Counted from the stretch's first letter, positions 34,336 through 46,006 are shown. The stretch: DNA of 64,000 nucleotides from Balaenoptera acutorostrata (GCF_949987535.1 NC_080079.1:8746001-8810000); one strand, 5' to 3'. Made by a program: numbers and translations. Notes: generated by a model not told the origin, from the sequence alone.

Positions 34336-34406
34336 CTGCACCCAGTGAAAGCTGCCGCACCACTGCACCACACTGCCACGACTGCACCCAGTGAAAGCTG
34401 CCGAAG
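34315..34406. repeat. 46 bp tandem duplication at a MIR edge
   Basis: CACTGCACCACACTGCC and the following 26 bases occur at 34315-34357 and identically at 34361-34403 (period 46). Identity over 43 bp against an old MIR host implies a young duplication. Confidence 0.9.
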
Positions 34407-34409
34407 ACT

Positions 34410-35015
34410 GAGAGGGCTCCCGGGACCAAGACTCAGCTCCTTGGGGCCACAGCCCTGTGAGTATTTGAGAAGGAACATTCTAGAGGAAATTCAGACATTG
34501 CGTGGGAAGAGGCAGGTTTGAACTAAATTACTTTTCCAGTTTCTTTCAACCCCGAGATCCACAATTCTAAGAAGGCTGGTGTCTGATTTCTCTAACATTT
34601 TGTATCTAAATTCACGTTTTCCTTCAGTGCATCCAGTATGCTTGGGTTTACACGAGTGAGTCCATAAAACTGGCTAATACATTTGGAGGGGAGGGAAGGA
34701 AATGGATTCACCCAGATGAATATCTGCAGAGAGCAAAATTTGCCAGATAGCTGCCAAGCTTCCAAATTAGCCAAGACCCCAGAGGTTAACTCAGGAGGAG
34801 CACGCTGACACCCCAAGAGAACACCAGCCCAAACAACTAAGAGCTGATCTGATAAGAACACGATAGAACCCCTCCAAAGTCTGAAGAAACGAACTTGCCC
34901 GGGCGGAAAAAAAAACCTTGCTGGGCAACTTAAGAGGCCTAGGTGATCCCGGATGCTTTTTCTTGGGTTCCTTGGCCCAACCCATAAAACTTTCCAAGCT
35001 GCGTTTGTGTTAAAC
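34410..35015. other. No recognised gene or repeat
   Basis: Unassigned, apparently unique; may border the following conserved-looking block. Confidence 0.4.
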
Positions 35016-35019
35016 TGTT

Positions 35020-35960
35020 CCTGATGTGCTCCAATAAGTGTGCTTTCGACACATTGTTAACATAAGGCCAGATCTGTAATACAGCATGGACAATTAAGCC
35101 CACAATTTTTGTATAAATGCAAAATCCCTCACTGTGAATTATTTAATTAATGCTCTCCAGTTCATTTAATAGAGCTCTTTCAGAGGCCATTTCACTCACA
35201 GAAAACTAATTTCATTCTCTGGGTTGATTTAATTAGATCGTATGATATATGGATGGTATTGCTAATTCAGCGACTCCGGACGCCGTGCCTGGGCCCGTTG
35301 TCCCTACTGTCGGCAATCTGTCAGCCCCATTTTTAACAGTATTGAAAAATTCAAGCTTTATTATTGCTCGTTCACTCTTTCTCTCCCATCAGGAGGAAAG
35401 TAATGAGCTTTTCTTCTTACGAGAGCCGGCAGAGAGCGTGGTACCCTCAGTGCTTCAGGCATGAGGCAGTATTAACAGGGCTGATTCATGAGTTAAGTTT
35501 CCAACTGCTCCTGGCTATTAGCACTCAGTCCTTTGCTGTCATTTAGTTAAAAAGACTCTTCGGTTAATTCACTCTTTTAATGAGACGGCGCTATTCAACT
35601 AATGTATTTTACTGTATGAAAGGTCACACCAGGAACCAAAACAGATTGGAGGGAATGTAGCAAGAAGCCTGGCTGTCAAGAAACAATTCAAGCCTCCGAG
35701 GCATTTAGCAGCCCCTGCGTCTGTAATAAGCTACGGAACTGATGGGCCAGCATTCACCTCCAGAGTTGAGCGCCATAAATCAAGGCTAAAGAGAAGGCAG
35801 ATTAATCAGAGGCTCAGACAAAAAGAGCACGTGTTTCATTACCCATATAATCACTAACATGATTGCCAGACAAGCTGAGGAACTGGATGCGGGGCTGGAA
35901 AAATATAGTTGAAGAGAGCGCTGGAACTCAGTTCTGTTTAGCTGCAAGCACTAAATCTTT
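35020..35960. promoter_or_regulatory. Candidate conserved non-coding block
   Basis: Repeat-free, with dense developmental-factor-like cores: 'GAATTATTTAATTAATGCTC' near 35137, 'GTTGATTTAATTAGATCG' near 35222, 'TTCGGTTAATTCACTC' near 35558, 'CTTTTAATGAGACGGCGC' near 35574. Strong candidate for one or more deeply conserved enhancers. Confidence 0.5.
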
Positions 35961-35984
35961 TCATTAAGGCCCCGTTGCCTCCAT

Positions 35985-36130
35985 TTTCTGAGCTGCCGCG
36001 CGGGGTGCGGGACAGAGAAGAGGAGGACGGAGGGGCCGTAAGTTTGGGGTGAGGGGGCATGGTCGGCGGGAGAAGGCTGGGCCGGGGCGGGGTGGCGGAG
36101 GCAGCTTCCACAGCCTCCGCATAGGACGAG
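35985..36130. promoter_or_regulatory. Short GC/CpG-rich patch
   Basis: CpGs in GCTGCCGCGCGGGGTGCGGG, GGTCGGCGGGAG and GGGCCGGGGCGGGGTGGCGG directly after an AT-rich conserved-looking block. Could be a small CpG island or GC patch. Confidence 0.3.
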
Positions 36131-36271
36131 GGTGCAAGTTGACAAAAGGGTCCATCTGCGCTGGGCTGCGTCAGACCTGGTGGGAGGCTCCAGGCCCGTC
36201 CTCCTGGAAGCTCGCGGACCAGGATCACAGGACCAGATCCACAGCCCTCATTCAGCTCTTCAAACACACAT

Positions 36272-36314
<43 letters not shown>
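36272..36314. repeat. (CA)n microsatellite
   Basis: Uninterrupted CA run of about 21 units. Confidence 0.95.
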
Positions 36315-36315
<1 letters not shown>

Positions 36316-36329
36316 TTTTGAGGTGGTGT

Positions 36330-36755
36330 GTGTGAGAGACTGCTGACACCTCCTCAAACTTCTGCTGTCTTATATCATCCTGCCAGCCTACATTGGCAAA
36401 AAGGCTCTGCACAGATGTTGCTTATTTGGGATTCCTAAAGCCACCTCCCACCCAAGGCCTCCGGACCACATTAACTTCTGAGGGGACAAATGAGATGACT
36501 GGACATTGTGACCTGCCGGTCTCCAGCTTCTTTCCCAGTGATTTGCAGATCAAGTTCACGGTTTCCAAAGTAAGCAGATCATAAGAAGCTGCCCTCCCCT
36601 GGCACGGGACCCATCCCTCCTTCTCAGATATCTCTGTACACTTCATCTAATTCCTGTTCTTGGGAAGCAGAGCAACTAGGACCTCGGGTGTGGATGAGGG
36701 ATGGGGGGCGAGGGAGTAAGAATATTTCCTTTAGAACTCGAGTTTCCTCCAAGTG
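36330..36755. other. No recognised gene or repeat
   Basis: Unassigned DNA between the CA run and the next AT-rich block. Confidence 0.4.
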
Positions 36756-36759
36756 AACA

Positions 36760-37500
36760 AGTCATGCCAATTTGAAATTCCTCCAGCTCTCCAAAACAGG
36801 GAAACCGTATGCTTAATTACGAAACATCTGTTGCCGAGAACACCCCTACGCTTTTGCGCAGCTCCGATCTCGCGGTCTGAATTTTAAAATCTGTCAGCAA
36901 GGGATCACCAAAGCTCTGGGAGCAAAGAACTTCTCATGTTAACCTCTGAACCAGATAATCTAACGGTAATCCATTCAGAACTAATCAAATATTTACAGAA
37001 CCGCACCGGCATGCTGGCAAACAATTCGTCATCTTCACGCACTCATTACCTTGCACCCTCTCAATCTACCTATGCAAATGAAGCGAGGGAGCTGACGTCG
37101 GGACCATGGACAGAAATTATAAACAAATATTCATCCATTATGCTGCTGAAATTTAACAGCTGAAGTACTAACAGTAGCTGAACTTCAAGCCCTGGGTATC
37201 AATTATTTATGAACCTAAAACCGACAGGACTGTGTAGGTGAATTAGCTGCATATGTCAAGCTTTGTTATAAATCCCAACCTACTGTAAAACTCATTTTCA
37301 TAGAATGTATGTACAAGGCTGACAATATATCAACAGCACGGCATTAATAATTTAGAAGAATGGAACCGGGAGGGAACACCTTGGTAACTGCGCTCTGCTC
37401 CGTAGTTGATATTACAAATAAAAAAGTCAAATAAAATGAATTTCCCATAAACAGAGAATCAAATAAAGCATTTTCTCCATAATTTTATTTTCAATTTTCA
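36760..37500. promoter_or_regulatory. Candidate conserved non-coding block
   Basis: Repeat-free, with 'GCTTAATTACGAAACATC', 'GAACTAATCAAATATTTAC', 'GAAATTATAAACAAATATTC', 'GTGAATTAGCTGCATATG' and 'GGCATTAATAATTTAGAAG'. Same character as 35.0-36.0 kb. Confidence 0.45.
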
Positions 37501-37504
37501 AAAA

Positions 37505-38610
37505 CATACCGGTTGATACTTTCATGTTTCGGTACCTTAAGCATCATCTTAAGTTATCTTAATTTCCATCTTTTTTTTTTCCCAAGGAGATGGCAGGGAA
37601 ATTTCTAATCCAGTGATGAACGGAAGGTTTCCTTCTCTTTCTTATTTTTATGACAAGCTAAGTTCAAGGAGGAAGAGGACCTGGAGCCTGCATAGTGCTG
37701 TTGGCCTTAGTGAAATTATTTGCTATTGTTTGCCAAGGAAAGTATATTTTAAAAAAAGAAGTGCTGCACAGTAATAAAGATGGTTAACTGAGACTCTTTC
37801 TCTGGAAAATGTTAGGATTTTCCTAATTGTCACTCTCTATTCTGAAATGCAGAGCTGTAAGCAGTTGTGAAATCTCACTGACTAGCTTGATTTGCACGGT
37901 GCAGATATTCTTCTGCAGGGCTCCAACCTGAAGATGCTAAAGGGGGAGGAGTGGCAGAATTCTCCTGGATGAAACAGTGCCCGGCCTCGCCCGGCCTCCA
38001 CCCCATGTGCCTCTCCTCTGACTTGTCTCCAGCCTTAACCTTCACAATCGTTATTAGGCAAGCGATGCTCAATTATGGGGACCCTTTGTCACTGCTAATG
38101 ACTTCTCCCTGCCCATCTTCTCCCGACTCGGGATATTTATGGCTCTGTTGCCACATTTGTCACCTCTGACCAGTGAGGAGGCATCTCTCAGTGTGAGGGG
38201 AACTTCAGAGCACATTCTGGGTCCTGGCCTCCTTTGAATGATGAGACGGGAAACACTTCCTCTCCTCCCATCTCCCGCTCTCCACAGACTTGTCCTCCAG
38301 GTCGGATGAACTGAGAGTCTCCATCTCTAAGCCCCTTCTTGCATCTCTGCTGGTGGGGCCATCCTCACTCCTTCCCAGCGTGAGGCCCCTTCTGAGACCC
38401 GGTAACCCTGGCCAGGTGAGCCGCAGGGAGCCTAAGCCCACATTAGGCACCACTAGGTAGCCCGTTCTACCTCCTGACTGACTCCCATCCAGATGCCAAA
38501 CAAATAAGGAACAGCAGCCAGAGGACCCAGAGCGCCCCTCATTTGCACGAGGCCAAGGTAAAAACCAAACATTTCTACCAGCTCACAGCCCAAAGGCACA
38601 GGCCAAGCTT
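37505..38610. other. No recognised gene or repeat
   Basis: Apparently unique DNA; poly-T run near 37571-37580. No exon structure. Confidence 0.4.
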
Positions 38611-38611
38611 T

Positions 38612-38836
38612 AAAATCTCCCAGCATGGCACAGGGAGATCAGCTCGGTGCTTTGTGACCACCTAGAGGGGTGGGATAGGGAGGGTGGGAGGGAGGGAGAT
38701 GCAAGAGGGAAGAGATATGGGAACATATGTATATGTATAACTGATTCACTTTGTTATAAAACAGAAACTAACACACCATTGTAAAGCAATTATACTCCAA
38801 TAAAGATGTTAAAAAAAAAAAAAAAATCTCCCGGCA
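38612..38836 (+). mobile_element. 5'-truncated L1 3' end with TSD
   Basis: An L1 insertion of 197 bp (38626-38822) holding only the 3' UTR: 'GGAGATCAGCTCGGTGC', 'GGGAGGGTGGGAGGGAGGG', 'TATGTATAACTGATTCAC', 'AATTATACTCCAATAAAG' and a poly-A tail. It is flanked by a 14 bp TSD, AAAATCTCCCAGCA / AAAATCTCCCGGCA (38612-38625, 38823-38836). The cetartiodactyl-type 3' UTR and intact tail point to a fairly recent insertion. Confidence 0.97.
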
Positions 38837-38839
38837 ACA

Positions 38840-39970
38840 GACAGGTTATCTGGGTCTCCACCCTGGAGGCCACGCTTGTGTCAGGCGGAAATTTCTGCTG
38901 GAGACAGACAAGCACCTTCTGAAGTCTCCCCGGCAAGGCCTGTCCTAACACTTGCTGATGCCAATACTTTTCTTCCTCTGCAACCTCTCAGGGCATCGTT
39001 AAGCTTTCCAAGTTCTCCCAGATGGCCTTTAGTAGACGGAGCCTTGGCAAGGAATCATTTCTTTTTATGCTACGTGAAATTGCACTCTGCAAAGTACCTG
39101 CTTAGACAACCTGCTTGGGCCATGGAAATTCTCATTTGTGAAGGTTCGTTCTGCCCCATAGAAAGACAGTGGCCCTGTTCTTTCTTTTTAACCTTGATGT
39201 CAATGATTTGGAGAAAGCACTATCTCTTCATGTGTCTTGGACTTGGACTGGCCCAAGCCATCTTCCACCACCGCCACTTTGTCCCAGACAGACACACTCA
39301 ATTTATTGTGCCCAAGGCAAGAGAAATCTCCCTGTCCCTTTACAAGTGAATTCCTGAGTCCAAAGTGGCAGAAATGGGAGGGAGGCAATGGTGTGACTGG
39401 GTTGGAGTTGGACCATTCTGCTCCCTTGAAAAATGACTCTGGAAAGCTAATTGATTAGAATGGGTAGGAAATACTTGCTGTTATTCAAAGGACTGTGAAG
39501 GTAGCCTCGTATGTTTCTAGTTTTATGAAATGCTAAAATATTTACACTCTTTTTACTTCAGTCAGGGGGAAATCATTTGGATCTGTTTAAAAGGGAAAAG
39601 AATTAAGAGAGCTGACATTTCCGGGAGAAACAACACTCGTGCACGCAAGTAGAATTTAAATAAGAACCTGCGGACGATTCTGACAAAACAGGCTTTCGTT
39701 CCTGGCTGATGATGGCTTTTGCCATCTTACGGCGCCATCTTCTAGGGCCTCCTCAATCACCCACGGATTCACTGAATTCAACCAGCTGATAAGTGAAGGG
39801 AGCGTGTGGAAGATTGCTCAGGTGTTTCATGGCCAAGCCTGGAAGTGATGAACACCTTTCTGCCCACATGCTATTGGCCAGAACCCAGGGATCTGGCCCC
39901 AACCTAACTGCAAGGGAAGCTGGGAGGTGTGATCTTCATGTGTGTCCAGGAAGAGGAAACCAGACTGGAG
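38840..39970. other. No recognised gene
   Basis: Unassigned. A 157-codon frame (38876-39349) has no domain. Confidence 0.4.
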
Positions 39971-39975
39971 AGTGC

Positions 39976-40411
39976 ACTGGGTTAAACAGTGTCCTCCTAA
40001 AATTTCCAGAACCTCAGAAGTGAGCTCACTTGGAAATCGGGTAGTTGCAGATGTAATTAGGTACATGAAAATGACATCATACTGGAGTAGGGTGGGCCCT
40101 TAATCCAATATGATTGGTATCCTTATAAGAAGAGGAGGAGAAGAGACACACAGCAAAGTCAGCCATGTGATGACAGAGGCAGAGACTGGAGTCGTTCTGC
40201 CACAAGCCAAGGAACACCAAGGATTGCCAGCAACTACCACAGGCTAGGAATAGACAAGGAAGGATCTTCCCCTGGAGCTTCAGAGAGAGTGTGGCCCTGC
40301 CAACAGTTTGATATCAGACTTCTAGTCTCCAGAACTGTAAGAGAATAAATTTATGTTGCTTTAACCACCCAGGTTGTGGTACTTTGTTCTGCAACCCTAG
40401 GAAATAAATAC
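39976..40411 (+). repeat. MLT1-type LTR (ERVL-MaLR)
   Basis: Solo LTR of about 435 bp: 'CAGTGTCCTCCTAAAATTTCC', 'GCAGATGTAATTAGGTACATG', 'GTAGGGTGGGCCCTTAATCC', 'TTATAAGAAGAGGAGGAGAAG', 'GACTTCTAGTCTCCAGAACTG', 'GAGAATAAATTTATGTTGC' (with AATAAA), 'GTGGTACTTTGTTCTGCAACC'. Good MLT1 order; no internal retroviral genes. Confidence 0.9.
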
Positions 40412-40620
40412 ACCTAGTGAGTGTCTCTGCCACAGTGCCTGTAGACAATTTACTTCTCTAAGCCTCAGCTTCCTTATCTGTAAAGTAAGCATGTTAATAG
40501 TAGCTAACCAGAAGTTCTCTCTGAAGATCAAATGAGATAAAATATGTGAAATGCTTAGCACACTGCCTGGACCATAGTGCCTCAAATAAAGATATTATGA
40601 TTATTACTATCATTAGTCAA
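40412..40620 (+). repeat. MIR SINE
   Basis: 'GACAATTTACTTCTCTAAGCC', 'CAGCTTCCTTATCTGTAAAG', 'GATCAAATGAGATAAAATATG', 'AATGCTTAGCACACTGCCTGG', 'TAAAGATATTATGATTATTAC'. It begins directly at the 3' end of the MLT1 LTR, which may have inserted into it. Confidence 0.85.
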
Positions 40621-41014
40621 TTCAGAGGTAAGTATGAGGCATACAGAGCATAGGAAAAGAAGCAGGCTAAACGGATTAATCAGCTTTGAAAATCATCACT
40701 TGCCTATTGGCCCTTTTTTTTTTCTTTTAGAAAAATGAACATGTTTTTATTATCACAGCTACCCTCTCTTTTTGATAAAAAGAACCCTGTTATTTTTCAA
40801 AGGTCTTAATTTTTCAATAAGATATGCAGGTATTAGAGTAGAGACAGTATTTACTCCTGAAATAATATATTTCTAATAAACTCAGGTGTGGTTTCTAGGA
40901 GATGCACAGCATGAAATGAATAAAGTCTTCTCTGTTCTTCTCATGGTAAGATGAGAAGAATCTAAGCCTCAGCATCCTAGAGGAATATCCCGAAGTGCAG
41001 AAAATGAAGGATTA

Positions 41015-41185
41015 AGAGCTTGCAAAGCTGGGACTGAGCCCAACTGTAAATCATTATCTGTGTGTCATTGAGCAGGTAAATCCAACCATCATTTCTTTAT
41101 CTGAAAAATGGGGACAATAATAAGTGCCTACCTTACCTACTTTGAGAGTGTGTTTGGAGTCTGAAAGGAGATATACAACCTTTTA
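41015..41185 (+). repeat. MIR SINE fragment
   Basis: 'GCTGGGACTGAGCCCAACTG', 'GTGTCATTGAGCAGGTAAATC', 'TTCTTTATCTGAAAAATGGGG', 'ACAATAATAAGTGCCTACC'. Sense MIR. Confidence 0.75.
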
Positions 41186-41189
41186 CCTA

Positions 41190-43300
41190 GGAGTACAGCT
41201 TGTGAAAAGCAAAAAACTTTACCAGAGATGAATTCATCCAGAATCAAGTTCTAAAAGGCTGTGTGAGGCTGCAATCACCTAGAAGCAAAGATGCCCTTGG
41301 AAAATCCACTAGGAACCACCTGTTGGGCACCACCGTCCTGTCTCCCAAAGTTCAGCCCTGCCAGGTTTTCCTCCAGGTCTGAAAGAAACCAGTTTCTTCA
41401 GCTAAGTTTAATAATAAGTTTCTTCAACTAAGTTGATACTGAGCTGGCTTGCATTTAGGAGCTATGTTGTATGAATATCTTTAAATTGTAGACTCACACT
41501 CAGCATGGTGAGACGCCCCCATAGGAGAGGCAGAAAGTACAGCACATAGGAATGGGGACCAGGAGGGAACATCAGGGTCACTCACTCTGTGGCAAACCTC
41601 TGATAGGGAAGGAAGCAAAGACTTTCTCTCACTCTCGCTCTCCCTCCCTCCCTCTCCCTCTAAAAGGCAAATAGCTGAAATCTCATAAATTAAAGGACAG
41701 TAATCCACTGTACCTAAGTATTTATGGTCGTGGTTGTTTTATGGGGAGAGAGAATTCAGATACCTGTTTGTGCATCTGATGTAGAAAGATAATCCTTGGG
41801 ATCCCACGGCCCCCTGGCAGAGAGTTGAGAACCTAACCTAATCAAAGAAAACTGATTTTGTCTGCAGGTAAAGGCACAAAGCAGCAGTAGATAAGTGGGT
41901 GCAGAATTTGGAGGCACCAAGATGACCCTGAAAATGCCCCTTGTCCACCTATTCTGCAAGCAGTGTCCTAACATTTGGGTGCATCTGGTGCCTCCTTAGC
42001 CATAAGCCAAATTCTCAAAGGGCTGCTTGGATGGTAGCTAAACCCACTGCCCCTGCAATTTGCAACCTTTTTCCAGGGCCACGGGAAAAATGTAAGTACA
42101 AGTGCATTCTTTCATGGACCTTTGAACTGGATTAGAGTCTGGCCGCTTGGCCGTACCCTTTAGACTCTATATCGGCTTCTGCTCGATGGTGAAGTCAGGA
42201 GCGAGGGCAGCTGCGTCATCACAGTTGACCGTTTCCCTTTCAGCTGAAAGCATTGCCGTGATTTTCATAGTTGTAACCTTAACTTTGGATCCAAAGGATT
42301 ACTAAAGTGTATTTATGCAGCTTCTGAGCGATCAGAATGGATTTTATGACGACAGCTATTGAGGACCCAGAAATTCAGGATCAGAGGCGCTCCAAAGGAC
42401 ACAGGTCATCAAATTCCAACCGTATCATAAGTATCTGTGATGACATCGAGATTAATTCCCAGCTCCCTGCATCTCAACCACACTCTATTTCTGACCTTGA
42501 CTGCAGTCAAATTGATACCCGGACCAGTGAGCTCTTCAGAGGCAGGCAGTGAGCACATCACTTTGCTATAAGAACAACAATAATAATCAGAAATCAAACA
42601 GAACTGCTTTTTAAGATGTGCTTTTTATCCAACGTCAGTATTTTTCCTGAACATGCTGCTGATAATTCCTGAGGACTCCAGAACTCTTAAGGCTTATACA
42701 TCTAACAAGGCTATAATCAATGGATATAATCAAATAAGAAAGACCTGTGGGCCCAGCACATGACTCCAGCTACCTAGAAATTGGAAGACAAGAAGAGAGA
42801 CAAGGGGACATCCAAGAAAATATGTTTGTTCTACCTCTGGTGACACTTGAGAATAATTGGGTCACATGCGGGAGCCCCAGATGAAGAATAGTCCGAAGTA
42901 CCAGGAGACACTGCAGATGGCAGCCCACGCTGTAGACAGAGGTCTGGACAGGCGGCACTAAGAAAGAGCTGTTGAATTGAGATCAACCTGAACAGGCGTC
43001 TCCGACCACCTCCCAGACCCTACATGGGCACCAGAGTCCTGAGCCACTGGAGATGAAGCAGAGAAGCAAATGTCTGCTCAGAGGAAAAAAAAAAATCAGT
43101 GGCTACAGGCAAGAGAATCTATTTTGTAGACTAAGGTCACCCTGAAATTCTAGAGGCTTAAATACCACATACCCACTTAAGGTCTGGCATATGAATTTCT
43201 CATTTCTTGTTAATTAAAGATCTTAATGTAACTTCGGGGTACGAGTATTTTTCCAGTGTTTTCAGAAGCATTCCCAGGAATGCCAGAGAAGGGGAACTCT
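41190..43300. other. Mostly unassigned, no recognised gene
   Basis: About 2.1 kb. Contains a pyrimidine-rich CTCTCCCTCCCTCCC run at 41631-41662. No clear repeat or exon found; several open frames below 80 codons are ignored. Confidence 0.4.
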
Positions 43301-43305
43301 CTCTC

Positions 43306-43687
43306 AAGAATCATACAGTAAGGGCTTCCGTGGTGGCACAGTGGTTGGGAGTCCGCTTGCCAATGCAGGGGACATGGGTTCGAGCCCTGGTCTGGGAGGA
43401 TCCCACATGCCACAGAGCAACTAAGCCCGTGCACCACAACTACTGAGCCTGCGCTCTAGAGCCCACGAGCCACAACTACTGAGCCCACGTGCCACAGCTA
43501 CTGAAGCCTGCGTGCCTGGAGCCCATGCTCTGCAAAGGGAGAGGCCACCGCAATGAGAGGCCTGCGCACCGCAACGAAGAGTAGCCCCCGCTCGCCGCAA
43601 CTAGAGAAAAGCCCGCGCGCGGCAACGAAGACCCAACGCAGCCAAAAATAAAATAAATAAATTTTTAAAAAAAGAATCAGACAATAA
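43306..43687 (+). mobile_element. CHR SINE, longer older form, with TSD
   Basis: Element 43322-43671 flanked by AAGAATCATACAGTAA (43306-43321) and AAGAATCAGACAATAA (43672-43687), 14 of 16 identical. The tRNA-related head (GGCACAGTGG box A, GGTTCGAGCCC box B) is followed by a body in which CACAACTACTGAGCC-type segments occur three times, making it about 65 bp longer than the other copies. The TSD mismatches suggest an older insertion. Confidence 0.93.
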
Positions 43688-43689
43688 AA

Positions 43690-44105
43690 CAGATCATCTG
43701 ATGAAGTTTATGAAAAAACATGCATGCAAGGATGTGCGTCTACAGCAAAAGGTGGAAGTGGGCAGGGAGGAGACCTAGCCCTTTCAGCCAGGAGCCGGGA
43801 GCAGCCTGAGTCCACCTAGATACCTAATAACAAATTGGGCTGGAGGGGGAAGGATGGGATGGTTATTTGTAGCACAGTAATGGACTACTTTACAAAAACT
43901 AAAATAGAATAAGAAAAATTACATAACTCTAGTAAGAAAATAACCTGAAATATAATAGGGTTCCATAAGAGAATGAAGAAGCTGGAAAGAGCCTTTGAGT
44001 TCAGCATTCACTTCACCCTTTACTCCCTTTGCTGGCTCCTTCCATCCCAGCCTCCAGCCCGTTCCCTACCATACACACACATACACACACACCTCCTTGA
44101 AGCCT
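43690..44105. other. No recognised gene or repeat
   Basis: Unassigned; short CA/TA run near 44072-44092. Confidence 0.4.
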
Positions 44106-44107
44106 GA

Positions 44108-44220
44108 GTCCCAGACAGCTAAGCAAAGATCCTGAGATCATCCAGCTCCGGGCTGCCATTCAAACCCCACCATCTGTGCTCCAGGGCATGGCGCTCTCCA
44201 CTCCATCACATTTGCCTTTA
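44108..44220 (-). repeat. MIR fragment, antisense
   Basis: 'GAGATCATCCAGCTCCGGGC', 'GCCATTCAAACCCCACCATC', 'GTGCTCCAGGGCATGGCGC'. Antisense 5' part of MIR. Confidence 0.65.
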
Positions 44221-44454
44221 GGGGCAAGTCTTTAGATGATAAATGCCTTACAAAAAGTTTTGCCACAAGGCTTCTTTAAAAAGTCATTTGTCCTAACTAT
44301 TTGTAGCATGATTTGGTTCTGAGAAATTTCCTTATCATGAACAGATCCATGACCAAAAACAGGGTCTGTTTGCAGAAAACAAAGACCACTTGCATCCAAA
44401 CCTTGTCCAATGCAAACATTTAAATTAGGAGATAGAGTGTCTTGATATTTCTCC

Positions 44455-44635
44455 TTTACCAGGGGTTTCCAATGTGGCTTATTAAGAATCATAACCTCCT
44501 GGACCTCAAGCCAGGCCTGCTGAATCAGAATCTACAGGGATGAGGTCCAGGAATGTATATTCTAGAATCATCCCTGGCTGATTCAGATTCAGTCTGATGC
44601 TCGCTCAGTGACCACTATTTGTGTCTATATCATAG
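44455..44635 (+). repeat. MER5A-like hAT DNA transposon remnant
   Basis: 'ACCAGGGGTTTCCAATGTGG', 'AATCATAACCTCCTGGACC', 'GCCAGGCCTGCTGAATCAG', 'AATCTACAGGGATGAGGTCC' and 'CAGTGACCACTATTT' near the end. Non-autonomous hAT-Charlie element of the MER5 group, diverged. Confidence 0.7.
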
Positions 44636-44639
44636 AAAA

Positions 44640-45335
44640 CACCAGAGTGAGACCCGCTATTGCATTACAGCAGGCATGCCCCACTGGCCCAACCATGCAG
44701 GCAAAAATAGTGTGTTATGATGACTGGTAAGGTGGAAAAAAGTATCATTTCATTCCCCAAATGACCAGTTTCATTTTTGACTGTGTACCCTACTCAAGAA
44801 TCTTAAACATCTTTAAAACATCATTTATGCATCCACTTTCTCTCTGAGAAGACTAAAGGAATTCGGTGCAGAGGTAGCATTTGCTCCTAAATCACATGCC
44901 TTTGATTTCAGAAGCGTCCCCCCCCCCATCTCTCCTCGTGCACAAAAAGACCTCCCTCCCAGAGCCCCCAGGCTTATTGAGGTTGGAGCAGGAATGCCAA
45001 ATTTTATTTTGGATCTCCCTTATCCTCTCTCTCCTCTCCTCAAAATAAAAATTGATCTCTAAGGAGCACAGGTATTGGCTTAACTCGTTCTGAATTACTC
45101 TAATCTCAAGTGACTCTTTGTCACTCACCATTTTACGGGAAGCAAGTAAGATACCTATTATCCTGTTATCTCCTCCCAGAAAAGAACATTCTAATGGGAA
45201 CTCACTGTTCTGGTTTGCCAGCAGCCAGGCCTCAGAGCCTCTGCACAGAACTTTATGGGGACTGAAGGTTTCCTTCTCTGCTCCTCTTACAGAAACAAGG
45301 GAAAAAACAGATTTCTCGCCATCAGCCATGTGCCC
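44640..45335. other. No recognised gene
   Basis: Unassigned. A 145-codon minus-strand frame (44892-45329) has no domain; poly-C run near 44920. Confidence 0.4.
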
Positions 45336-45339
45336 ACCT

Positions 45340-45500
45340 CGGCGACGGAGGACCCTGGCACTGGGAGTCAGGCAGACCTGCGTTCAGATCCTGGAATCTG
45401 CCACTGGATCACGTGGAGGAGTCTAGGCCTCTGATTAACGCTCTGTAAAATGGAAACCATGGGTTTGTAGGATACATATGGAGAGATAATGGTTTTCAAA
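45340..45500 (+). repeat. MIR SINE
   Basis: 'GGACCCTGGCACTGGGAGTC', 'GGCAGACCTGCGTTCAGATC', 'GGAATCTGCCACTGGATCAC', 'CTCTGTAAAATGGAAACC'. Sense MIR. Confidence 0.75.
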
Positions 45501-45654
45501 ATGGTATAGCTCTGTATGAAAACGCTATGGCTTATGTTATATTTTAATTAGGGTAACTAGATAAAACAGTTGCCCAGTTAATTTGAATTTCAAATAAATG
45601 AATAAACTTTCATTGTAAGTTTGTCTCATGTGATATTTGGGACATACTTAACTT

Positions 45655-46006
45655 AAAAAATTATTCCTTGGGCTTCCCTGGTGGCGCAGTGGTTGAGAAT
45701 CTGCCTGCTAATGCAGGGGACACGGGTTCGAGCCCTGGTCTGGGAAGATCCCACGTGCCGCGGAGCAGCTGGGCCCGTGAGCCACAACTACTGAGCCTGC
45801 GCCTCTGGAGCCTGTGCCCCGCAACGGGAGGGGCCGCGATAGTGAAAGGCCCGCGCACCGCGATGAAGAGTGGTCCCCGCACCGCGATGAAGAGTGGCCC
45901 CCACTTGCCGTAACCAGAGAAAGCCCTCGCACGAACCGAAGACCCAACACAGCCAAAAATAAATAAATAAAGTAGCTATTAAAAAAAAAAAAAAAATTAT
46001 TCCTTG
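45655..46006 (+). mobile_element. CHR SINE with perfect 16 bp TSD
   Basis: Element 45671-45990 between two copies of AAAAAATTATTCCTTG (45655-45670, 45991-46006). Box A TGGCGCAGTGG and box B GGTTCGAGCCC are intact. A 24 bp internal tandem duplication (45854-45877 and 45878-45901, CGCACCGCGATGAAGAGTGG...) makes the body longer than its siblings. Long A tail; a young insertion. Confidence 0.97.
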
